The translations under genes were made by a program, and so were the position numbers. DNA of 35,957 nt from an uncultured bacterium (GTDB lineage Bacteria > Cyanobacteriota > Vampirovibrionia > Gastranaerophilales > Gastranaerophilaceae). This document shows, in pieces, positions 19,106-24,772 of the stretch. Numbering within the stretch: the stretch's first letter is position 1; each line of letters starts with the position of its first letter. The stretch is from the NCBI GenBank assembly GCA_900547155.1, contig URFH01000028.1, positions 1 to 35,957 of the forward strand, given 5' to 3'. Under the pieces are notes generated by a model that was given only the letters and a program-made list of their open reading frames with translations, searched no databases and was not told where the DNA came from.

Positions 19106-19313
19106 AAAAATTCGTGATAAGGAACACTCTGCCGCCCGCCCCGCTAATGGCGAGAGCGGGAAGGTGACTAAATGTCACGTTTTGCGAGAGGAAGACGTGA
19201 ACGAATTTTTTGAGTGACGATTAGAAAACGTGAGCCTTGGGTGGTTCGCACTCTGCCGAATCAAATATGACATTTAGTCATATTTGATGAGAGGTAAGAA
19301 TCGCCTAAGGCGA
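19106..19313. repeat. Two related structured units in a 241-bp intergenic region
   Basis: The gap 19089-19329 holds no gene. Two units share CACTCTGCCG (19125-19134 and 19249-19258), then a hairpin whose core is TGAC/GTCA with loop TAAAT or ATTTA (19164-19178; 19262-19286), then GAGAGG(A/T)AAGA. Unit one is closed by AAAAATTCGT (19106-19115) with ACGAATTTTT (19201-19210), which could also act as a terminator for tpsB. It also contains CCCGCT/AGCGGG (19140-19145, 19155-19160). TCGCC-TAA-GGCGA closes the region at 19301-19313. This could be a dispersed intergenic repeat or a structured RNA. Confidence 0.5.
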
Positions 19314-19329
19314 CACTAGATTAGATGTT

Positions 19330-20229
19330 ATGTCAAACAAAACCAATGAAACAGCCTCCAAATTTTTAGGCAAAAAGGTCGATAGTGCAGAATCTTATGA
19401 CCCGTCATTTCTGGTTGCAATACCGCGATTTGAAAACCGTGAACAGTACGGCATAAAAAATAACGCCCTGCCTTTTGCGGGGGTTGACATCTGGCACGCA
19501 TATGAATTCTCTGCAATGACCCAAAACGGGCTGCCCGTAACTTCCTTGATGAAAATGAAATACGATTGCAAAAACGAGTTCCTCGTAGAATCAAAATCCC
19601 TAAAATTATACCTGAATTCGTTTAATATGAGCCGTTTTGGCAAAAACAGGCAGGAATGTTTGGACATTTGCAAACAAAAAATAGAAAAAGACCTGACTGA
19701 AAAGCTAAAAACGTCGGTTGAGATTAATTTTATAAGCAATAATGCAAAACGCGAGGAAATATTTTCTGATTATGTAAATCTACTGGATTATGTAGACGAA
19801 AACAGCTTAAAAATCGAAAATTTCAAAGAATCGCCCGAACTGCTGAAAACAGAAGAAGCTCCGGCAGAGCAAAAGCGATATTTAACATTTGATTCTTTGC
19901 GTTCAAACTGCCGTGTAACGCACCAGCCGGATTTTGGGGATATTTTTATTTATTACAAATCCTCAAAACATATAAAAGAAGAAAGCCTTGTAAAATACCT
20001 TTGTTCGTTCCGCGCCGAGTATCATTTTCACGAAGAATGCGTCGAAATGATTTACAAACGGCTTTTTGATTTGTTAAACAAGGGCGACGAGTTGTTCGTT
20101 TGTGCACTTTACACGCGCCGCGGCGGAATCGACATTTGTCCGGCAAGATGGAGCGAAAATGTTGAAATTGACGAAGTGCGCAGGCTTGCAGACTTAAATA
20201 AATACGCCAGGCACGGTATAAAACAATAA
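19330..20229 (+). CDS. queF: NADPH-dependent 7-cyano-7-deazaguanine reductase (preQ0 reductase)
   Basis: QueF reduces preQ0 to preQ1 in queuosine tRNA modification, in the cytoplasm. The 299-residue length fits the two-domain (E. coli-type) form. ESKSLKLYLNSFNMSRF near residues 87-103 is the family signature. SNCRVTHQPDFG near 193 carries the catalytic Cys, which forms the covalent thioimide; the usual SNCPVT has Arg in place of Pro here. The conserved HEECVE and RRGGIDICPARW follow. No other queuosine gene is adjacent. The start has no clear Shine-Dalgarno sequence; TAGATT lies seven bases upstream of the ATG. Confidence 0.93.
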   Translation: MSNKTNETASKFLGKKVDSAESYDPSFLVAIPRFENREQYGIKNNALPFAGVDIWHAYEFSAMTQNGLPVTSLMKMKYDCKNEFLVESKSLKLYLNSFNMSRFGKNRQECLDICKQKIEKDLTEKLKTSVEINFISNNAKREEIFSDYVNLLDYVDENSLKIENFKESPELLKTEEAPAEQKRYLTFDSLRSNCRVTHQPDFGDIFIYYKSSKHIKEESLVKYLCSFRAEYHFHEECVEMIYKRLFDLLNKGDELFVCALYTRRGGIDICPARWSENVEIDEVRRLADLNKYARHGIKQ

Positions 20230-20304
20230 TAGCCTTTCATTTGATACCAGCAGGACGATTTTTAAAGTTCAAAATGTTTTCATAATAAAAGCAGGAGAAT
20301 TTTT

Positions 20305-20493
20305 ATGAAAACAAGAATTTTAAAAACAGACGACGGTTTTGCCGTTCTTATTCCGGATGAATATGCTAAAAAATTGAATTTTAGCGAAAATGAAAAGGTT
20401 GATATCGGTTTTAACCTTGAGCTTACACAGATTCTCATAGGAAAGCCGGATAAGCAGGAGATTGATGATGTTGAGGCGGATGAGGATTTTTAA
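20305..20493 (+). CDS. Small AbrB/MazE-like (SpoVT-fold) protein
   Basis: This 62-residue protein resembles the swapped-hairpin DNA-binding fold of MazE/AbrB antitoxins and regulators: KTRILKTDDGFAVLIPDEYAKKL followed by an acidic tail. AGGAG precedes the ATG at good spacing. No toxin-like gene is next to it, so it may be an orphan regulator or antitoxin. It is the last gene before the proposed left boundary of the integrated element. Confidence 0.65.
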   Translation: MKTRILKTDDGFAVLIPDEYAKKLNFSENEKVDIGFNLELTQILIGKPDKQEIDDVEADEDF

Positions 20494-20509
20494 AAGCTTT
20501 AGGAGCAAT

Positions 20510-20519
20510 AAAAAATACC
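20510..20519 (+). other. Proposed left attachment core
   Basis: AAAAAATACC here is repeated exactly at 35706-35715, where it overlaps the 3' end of tRNA-Arg(TCT) and the end of the serine recombinase gene. Joining the two outer flanks would restore an intact tRNA-Arg next to the AbrB-like gene. The repeat is short and lies in AT-rich DNA, so chance cannot be excluded. Confidence 0.4.
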
Positions 20520-20629
20520 ACAGAATTTACGAGTTCAGAACTTGGTTATTAGAAAATGTGGCATAAATTGAAAGATTCACCCTATTATTTTACGGCAATT
20601 CAGTAATAGCTTACATTTCCGAAAAAGAG

Positions 20630-20657
20630 TTGACAAATTTTAAAATTTGCGTAAAAT
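20630..20657 (+). promoter_or_regulatory. Upstream sigma70-type promoter of a tandem pair
   Basis: TTGACA at 20630-20635 and TAAAAT at 20652-20657, spacer 16 bp. It lies 70 bp upstream of a stronger second promoter, and both share the context AAGAGTTGACA. Confidence 0.55.
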
Positions 20658-20699
20658 AGTATCTTTGCCTCAAACTCGCTTGTAGCAAGGGTTTAAGAG

Positions 20700-20728
20700 T
20701 TGACAAAATCGAAAAATTGTGATATAAT
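20700..20728 (+). promoter_or_regulatory. Consensus sigma70 promoter
   Basis: TTGACA at 20700-20705 and TATAAT at 20723-20728 are both perfect consensus with the ideal 17-bp spacer. Transcription would start near 20735, giving a leader of about 158 nt before the 58-residue gene. An imperfect inverted repeat around 20673-20693 lies between the two promoters and could bind a regulator. Confidence 0.8.
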
Positions 20729-20791
20729 TAGTTCATAAACAACCCGCAGGCGGTTGTCATAATAAACACTTATATATGACTACGTCTGCCA

Positions 20792-20872
20792 CATAACAAA
20801 ATTCTCACCAGCCTATAGTATGGGTCTAGTTCCTATGCTTGAAGCCTTTTAAAATGGGGGCATTTTGTTATG
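20792..20872 (+). ncRNA. Structured leader RNA closed by an 11-bp inverted repeat
   Basis: CATAACAAAAT (20792-20802) and ATTTTGTTATG (20862-20872) are perfect reverse complements enclosing 59 nt. The region lies between a consensus promoter and a small gene whose Shine-Dalgarno sequence begins about ten bases after the closing stem. A smaller hairpin (ACAACC/GGTTGT, about 20740-20758) precedes it. I could not match it to a riboswitch class from memory. It could be a cis-regulatory leader, a stable small RNA, or a protein-binding DNA site. Confidence 0.45.
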
Positions 20873-20892
20873 CAAAAAAATTGAGGAAAATA

Positions 20893-21069
20893 ATGAAGCA
20901 AGTAAAAACCTACAACTTCATAGACATAACAAAGAAAGAGTTTCAACAGTACCAAGCGACTCCGATTACCAACGCTCAGGCTGTTGAAATCCAGAATAAC
21001 CTCTTTGGAGTTGTCGATTTACTACTTCAATGGAGCTCTAAAGAAAATATTATTACAGAGTGTGCCTAG
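20893..21069 (+). CDS. Small hypothetical protein (58 aa)
   Basis: I do not recognise this protein. It begins MKQVKTYNFIDITKKEFQQY and continues as an Asn/Gln-rich amphipathic chain without a signal peptide or membrane segment. The ATG at 20893 is preceded by TTGAGGAAAATA, a reasonable ribosome site. An ORF from 20839 would start inside the structured leader and is less likely. It is the first gene after the consensus promoter and is followed by a large palindromic structure, which hints at a role linked to element maintenance or transfer. That link is inference from position. Confidence 0.6.
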   Translation: MKQVKTYNFIDITKKEFQQYQATPITNAQAVEIQNNLFGVVDLLLQWSSKENIITECA

Positions 21070-21087
21070 GGCGCAGAAAGGAATAAT

Positions 21088-21117
21088 ATGAAACCTTACC
21101 TTAAAGCATTACAGTAA
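21088..21117 (+). CDS. Possible 9-residue ORF (MKPYLKALQ)
   Basis: ATG is preceded by AGAAAGG at good spacing, and a TAA follows after nine codons, shortly before the structure at 21140. The ribosome site is the only support. It could be a leader peptide whose translation affects folding downstream, or chance. Confidence 0.25.
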   Translation: MKPYLKALQ

Positions 21118-21139
21118 AAACTGACTACAAAAGAAGTTA

Positions 21140-21223
21140 CTTTAGATATTACTAGAGGGGTAAATTTGTAAGGTACGTAGTACCTACGTGGATTTAGTAT
21201 CCACTTACAAATTTAATCTAAAG
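21140..21223. repeat. Multi-stem palindromic element (cloverleaf-like)
   Basis: CTTTAGAT (21140-21147) pairs with ATCTAAAG (21216-21223). TAAATTTGTAAG (21161-21172) pairs with CTTACAAATTTA (21204-21215). The right arms abut and the left arms are separated by a 13-nt bulge. Inside are TGGAT/ATCCA (21189-21203) and two alternative hairpins, GGTAC/GTACC (21172-21184) or ACGTAG/CTACGT (21175-21189). No T-tract follows, so it is not a simple terminator. It resembles single-strand DNA sites such as transfer or replication origins, or a structured RNA. The remaining gap 21224-21352 shows only minor palindromes. Confidence 0.6.
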
Positions 21224-21352
21224 AAACTGTAAACTACAATAGCGCCAAATCTCTTATGTTGCCTATGTCTTAGGATGTTTTCTAAGTTTTAACACCTCTC
21301 AAAAGGTAATACCTCAAATCTTACTAATTCCAGTAATTATCTACGTTATAGC

Positions 21353-21757
21353 TTATTCAATTTTGCTAACATTAAGTAAATCCGCCTTTTTCGATAATTG
21401 GCAAATAAGTTTATTAATATATTTTAAAGGCATATATAGACGGTCTGGGAATTTCGTACGTCCTGATTGATTGTCAAATTCTCGTAAAATCAATGTCATG
21501 AGTAATTCATTTACTGCCTTTGCAGAAAAATTCTTCTTTAGTTGGACTAATAATCTAACAACTTCTTTATGAAGACGGAATACTACAACCCTATACTCTT
21601 TTTTGCACCTTAGCTCAGAAGTATCGAAACTATATCGGTTTAGATAATCATCTAATGCCTCGTTTATTATGCCAGATGTTGTTAATTTCGGATTAGCTTT
21701 TACAAGTTCTCTCAACTTCTTTTCATTGTCTTGATTAATGTATACAGATGTTTTCAT
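21353..21757 (-). CDS. Ribbon-helix-helix-like small protein
   Basis: This 134-residue protein begins MKTSVYINQDNEKKLRELV and continues with GIINEALDDYLNRY, the pattern of ribbon-helix-helix DNA-binding proteins (a short beta strand, then two helices). A Lys/Arg-rich C-terminal half of unknown function follows. The start lies two bases after the stop of the upstream nuclease gene, so the two are translationally coupled. A longer reading from 21829 would overlap that gene. It may repress its own operon or bind element DNA. Confidence 0.65.
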   Translation of the reverse strand: MKTSVYINQDNEKKLRELVKANPKLTTSGIINEALDDYLNRYSFDTSELRCKKEYRVVVFRLHKEVVRLLVQLKKNFSAKAVNELLMTLILREFDNQSGRTKFPDRLYMPLKYINKLICQLSKKADLLNVSKIE

Positions 21758-21759
21758 AC

Positions 21760-22257
21760 CTACTCTTCTTTCCAAATCATTTCCAGAATATATTTCCATT
21801 GATATAACTGGTGTTTCTTGCTTATCCAATTAGCATTTCCCCTCCTAATATCAGAGCCTATAGGAAATTTTTCAAACCAGAAAAACTTTTCTCCATTTTC
21901 CATCACATAGAAGCAAAGACCTACATCTTGATATTTTTCGTAAGCCAGTATTTCCAGTATATCTTTTCTGTGCATGAATGTAGTCGCAACAAAAACCTTG
22001 TTACAATATTTTAGATATCCATCTAGCTGTTGCGGAAGCCTGAGCAGATTATCTCTATCAGATTTTACCTCTATTCCCATAATAGCTGGATATTTAGGAT
22101 ATATAATAAGCATATCTGCTGTAAATTCAGGGAATCTAACTTCTTCCAATATAGGAACATGGGAATAAGTAGAACGGAGAATTTCTCTCATTACATTATC
22201 ACCAATAAGTTGCTTGCCTTGTACAATAGCGTCATTGTACTTTTTTACCCAATACAT
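21760..22257 (-). CDS. Predicted PD-(D/E)XK nuclease, MmcB/Sce7726-like
   Basis: The 165-residue protein has the restriction-like nuclease core: Asp in FTADMLIIY, then MGIEVKSDRDNLLRLPQQL with the E-x-K pair, then DGYLKYCNKVFVAT. This matches the layout of MmcB-type proteins linked to DNA repair and of Sce7726-type accessory proteins. AAAGGAGGAAAGA before the ATG is a very strong ribosome site. It is followed by the ribbon-helix-helix gene in one operon. The target is unknown; DNA is inferred from the fold. Confidence 0.7.
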   Translation of the reverse strand: MYWVKKYNDAIVQGKQLIGDNVMREILRSTYSHVPILEEVRFPEFTADMLIIYPKYPAIMGIEVKSDRDNLLRLPQQLDGYLKYCNKVFVATTFMHRKDILEILAYEKYQDVGLCFYVMENGEKFFWFEKFPIGSDIRRGNANWISKKHQLYQWKYILEMIWKEE

Positions 22258-22299
22258 TCTTTCCTCCTTTGTTTATTTCTTAAAATTAGGTTATAAAGT

Positions 22300-22459
22300 A
22301 GGTAGAACGCTAGAAAAAGAGCGTTGCTACCTAACGTTAAATCTGTCGGCAATAATATAGTGTGGGAATTGCCGGCATGAGTAGCGTTTAAACATAGATT
22401 TTTGCTAGTTTAGAGACTTTTTATCTAATTAAATAGGGTAGAAAACTACCCTATTTAAT
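22300..22459. repeat. Intergenic cluster of three strong hairpins
   Basis: The 214-bp gap between the nuclease gene and the small gene at 22472 holds AGGTAGAACGCT/AGCGTT-G-CTACCT (22300-22332), CGGCAAT/ATTGCCG (22347-22374) and a perfect 14-bp stem, ATTAAATAGGGTAG with its complement (22428-22441/22446-22459), with a four-base loop. The last lies just downstream of the 22472-22624 gene on the minus strand and may terminate it, although the T-tract is poor. Confidence 0.45.
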
Positions 22460-22471
22460 CCCAAAGCAGCA

Positions 22472-22624
22472 CTAATCATCATTCAGGCGTTCATCACGCT
22501 CGAGTTTTTCTTCTATGGCTTCTACGATATAGTCGTTTATGCCGTAGTAGCCATTGTCGTATAGTTCTTCTAATTGCGCTGCTATACGTACCGGTATGTA
22601 ACATGTATACTTGACTTTAGACAT
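22472..22624 (-). CDS. Short ribbon-helix-helix-type protein (50 aa)
   Basis: The minus-strand frame reads MSKVKYTCYIPVRIAAQLEE and continues through GINDYIVEAIEEKLERDE to an acidic end. The pattern (beta strand, helix, G-x-N-D-Y-I-V-E-A-I-E-E helix) is that of a minimal ribbon-helix-helix repressor or copy-control protein. TGGAGG lies about seven bases before the ATG. It is divergent from the tyrosine recombinase gene. The palindrome between them (22689-22702) would suit such a dimeric protein, so it may regulate the recombinase. Confidence 0.75.
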   Translation of the reverse strand: MSKVKYTCYIPVRIAAQLEELYDNGYYGINDYIVEAIEEKLERDERLNDD

Positions 22625-22665
22625 AGAATGTCCTCCAAGATTAAACTACGCTCGGTTTATCCCAG

Positions 22666-22720
22666 CTGTAAAAAAATATAACCGTTGGACAGTTTAAACT
22701 GTTGCAAACATTTTTTACAG
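22666..22720. promoter_or_regulatory. Nested palindromes between divergent genes (candidate operator)
   Basis: ACAGTTTAAACTGT (22689-22702) is a perfect 14-bp palindrome. It is bracketed by CTGTAAAAAA (22666-22675) and TTTTTTACAG (22711-22720), a perfect 10-bp inverted repeat. A weak promoter (TTGCAA 22702-22707 and an AT-rich -10 near 22725) for the recombinase overlaps the right half. A further GCACC/GGTGC pair lies near 22785-22807. Confidence 0.55.
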
Positions 22721-22823
22721 TTAGATAAAATTTTTGAAGTGAAATAATTTCGTTTAAAGTGGTAATCGTATACATTCTTGTTTGCACCTGTAAAAGTGAA
22801 ACGGTGCAGAAAGGAATTAGATT

Positions 22824-23390
22824 ATGAAAAACGTTGTAGAACCTATTAAGAGCAAGAAGGATTTAGAGAAGATTGAAGAGTTTTTATCATTAAGGAATAA
22901 GCGAAACCGCCTTATATTTGCCTTTGGCATTAACACAGGGCTTAGGGTTTCAGACATACTAGGATTGAATGTAGAGGACGTAGAGGGCAAAAACTACGTT
23001 GAGATTAAGGAGAAGAAGACCGGTAAGTATAAGCGTTTTCCTTTGAATGCAAAATTGAAAGCATTGATAAAGGATTATTTAATTAATGACCGCTGTAAAA
23101 GTTATTCCTTAGCGGAAAACGAACCGCTTTTTCTGGGGAAAAAACATTGCAGACTAGACCGCTCACAGGTTTACCGTTTTCTAAATGAAGCCTGCAAACA
23201 GCTCGGAATAACGGCAAATGTAGGAACACACACAATGAGAAAGTCTTTTGGATATCATTTTTATAAGAAATACAATGATGTGGCATTGTTACAGAAAATC
23301 TTGAACCATTCAAGCCCTGCTATAACATTGCGTTATATCGGAATAGCACAGGAAGAAATTGACCTGTCATATAGTAACTTTGAGCTTTAA
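22824..23390 (+). CDS. Tyrosine recombinase (catalytic domain only)
   Basis: The 188-residue protein is a XerC/phage-integrase-type site-specific recombinase. All catalytic positions are visible: Arg41 in NTGLRVSD, Lys near 65, His136 and Arg139 in THTMRKS, His162 in LNHSSP and the nucleophile Tyr171 in LRYIG. The N-terminal core-binding domain of full-size integrases (about 300 residues) is absent, as in other short accessory recombinases. AGAAAGG precedes the start. The element already has a large serine recombinase for integration, so this enzyme may resolve multimers or invert a segment. Confidence 0.88.
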   Translation: MKNVVEPIKSKKDLEKIEEFLSLRNKRNRLIFAFGINTGLRVSDILGLNVEDVEGKNYVEIKEKKTGKYKRFPLNAKLKALIKDYLINDRCKSYSLAENEPLFLGKKHCRLDRSQVYRFLNEACKQLGITANVGTHTMRKSFGYHFYKKYNDVALLQKILNHSSPAITLRYIGIAQEEIDLSYSNFEL

Positions 23391-23512
23391 ATTCCCAGAA
23401 ATACACCATATTACAATACATCAGTCTATCTATACTGGTGTATATGCTACCTAAAGAAGATTATAGCACAAACAAATAAAATTTTAATGGTGCATAACCT
23501 ATAAAATTAAGA

Positions 23513-23550
23513 AAACCTTACAAGCCCGATATATAGACTTTGTAAGGTTT
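23513..23550 (+). terminator. Hairpin after the tyrosine recombinase, possible terminator
   Basis: AAACCTTACAA and TTGTAAGGTTT form a perfect 11-bp stem with a 16-nt loop, extended outward by ATAAAA/TTTTAT. It is followed by a T-rich but interrupted tract. It separates the recombinase from the 23616 operon. Another inverted repeat (ATACACCA 23401-23408, TGGTGTAT 23436-23443) lies right after the recombinase stop. Confidence 0.45.
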
Positions 23551-23615
23551 AATAGTTTTATGCTCCAAAATAGATAAAACGGTGTAAAAGTTAAGAAAGG
23601 ATAGATAAAAACAAA

Positions 23616-24005
23616 ATGTGCAGAATCATAGAGGGTAGTGTTGACCGACTTATTAATAATTTTACAGAAACGATTGAAATACAGAAAAATAATTTAACAA
23701 GAGTTAATGATGAAAGAATTGAACAACAAGTTAGAAGATTTAGTAATGCCGTAGTTGTTTTAAATAGCAATAATGAAGGTAGAATTATTAATTACGCAGA
23801 AAGAATAGCTAACGAAATTGTAAGAGCTGATAATGCAAATATTTCACAGAGTGATATTAATTTTGATAACTGGATAATATTAGTAGAAATAGGGAATTTA
23901 TTTATAAATATTCCTGTTCGTTGGCTTGACATCGAAAATACACAGGAAAATCAAAATATAATTCTTAACCGTATCAGAGGTAACAACAATGTCCAAGCAA
24001 ATTAA
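23616..24005 (+). CDS. Hypothetical protein, first gene of the Ycf46/DUF2997 operon
   Basis: I do not recognise this 129-residue protein. It is hydrophilic and rich in Asn, Ile, Glu and Arg, with helix-forming segments (NNFTETIEIQKNNLTRVNDE) and a C-terminal part containing GNLFINIPVRWLDIENTQ. No signal or membrane segment is visible. GAAAGGA lies about 14 bases before the ATG, which is rather far, so the start is less certain. Its last 17 bases overlap the DUF2997 gene, showing coupled expression. In cyanobacteria a DUF1257 (Ycf35) gene often neighbours DUF2997, but this protein does not look like DUF1257. Confidence 0.7.
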   Translation: MCRIIEGSVDRLINNFTETIEIQKNNLTRVNDERIEQQVRRFSNAVVVLNSNNEGRIINYAERIANEIVRADNANISQSDINFDNWIILVEIGNLFINIPVRWLDIENTQENQNIILNRIRGNNNVQAN

Positions 24006-24201
24006 AATCCGAGTATATCCGGACGGAAGAATAGAGTCAGAAACTGTAGGTATCAAGGGTAAATCCTGCTTGAACTATATAAAGGAAGTTGAACAATTAA
24101 CAGGTGCAAAGACTGTCTATTCTGAATTTACGGAAGAATATCATCAGCAGGAAGTCCATAATGACACCTATAATGAGGGGTATCAGCAGGGTGGATATTA
24201 G
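23989..24201 (+). CDS. DUF2997 family protein
   Basis: The 70-residue product fits DUF2997: a beta-hairpin start with PDGRIESETVGIKGKSC, then a helix with YIKEVEQLTGAKT and an acidic Gln/His-rich tail. The function is unknown. From what I know of the family, DUF2997 genes commonly sit beside DUF1257, ferredoxin-like genes and Ycf46-type ATPases in cyanobacteria, and the same partners recur here. AGAGG precedes the ATG at good spacing. It overlaps both the preceding and the following gene. Confidence 0.75.
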   Translation: MSKQIKIRVYPDGRIESETVGIKGKSCLNYIKEVEQLTGAKTVYSEFTEEYHQQEVHNDTYNEGYQQGGY

Positions 24202-24769
24202 GATTAATTCATACATTCCTATAACTACCGCCGAAGGACCAAATACAAGGTTTTGTATCTGGGTTCAAGGTTGTTCCCTGCATTGCAAAGGGTGTGCTAA
24301 CCATGCAATGTGGGATAAAGAGGGCGGAACGGTATATAAGGTTGAAGAATTAATTGACTTGATTAAATCATACAAAGATAAAATAGAGGGCATAACTTTC
24401 CTTGGCGGCGAACCTCTGGAACAAATAGAAGCAGTTACAGAAATCAGTAAGGCAGTTCAAGATATTGGGCTGTCTGTTGTTGTTTTTACAGGCTACAAAT
24501 ACAGTGAATTAACCGGCATGGAAACCTTTAAAGAACTCACAAAGTATATTGATGTCCTTATTGACGGCAGATACGAAGAAGAAAAACAGGATTTTAGCCG
24601 TCCTTGGGTAGGTTCAAGCAACCAGAATTATTATTTCTTCTCTGATAAGTATGATGAAAGCATTATCACGAAGTACAAGAACAAGATTGAAGTAAGAATA
24701 GATAAGAATAACAATATTTCTCTTAACGGAATGGGGAATTTTAAGGAAGTTTTAGAAGCAATGAGGTAA
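24191..24769 (+). CDS. [4Fe-4S] radical-SAM protein resembling ribonucleotide-reductase activase (NrdG-like)
   Basis: The 192-residue protein has C-x3-C-x2-C (Cys28, 32, 35 in CIWVQGCSLHCKGC), which binds a [4Fe-4S] cluster and S-adenosylmethionine, and the GGEPLEQ motif near 72. This is the NrdG / 4Fe-4S single-cluster type with a reduced barrel. No anaerobic ribonucleotide reductase is nearby, so the usual partner is missing and the target may be another operon protein. GTG 24191 follows GAGGGG and is my choice; ATG 24173 in the same frame is possible. The gene overlaps DUF2997 and ends three bases before the ATPase start. Confidence 0.85.
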   Translation: MDIRINSYIPITTAEGPNTRFCIWVQGCSLHCKGCANHAMWDKEGGTVYKVEELIDLIKSYKDKIEGITFLGGEPLEQIEAVTEISKAVQDIGLSVVVFTGYKYSELTGMETFKELTKYIDVLIDGRYEEEKQDFSRPWVGSSNQNYYFFSDKYDESIITKYKNKIEVRIDKNNNISLNGMGNFKEVLEAMR

Positions 24770-24772
24770 GGA

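Noticed and set aside
20792..20872. Known riboswitch (purine, preQ1, SAM, cobalamin, c-di-GMP) in the leader
   Set aside because: I compared remembered consensus features and found no match, so I call it only an unclassified structure.
24104..24190. Start of the radical-SAM gene at 24104
   Set aside because: It lies deep in the DUF2997 gene; family N-termini begin shortly before the Cys motif, which fits 24173 or 24191.
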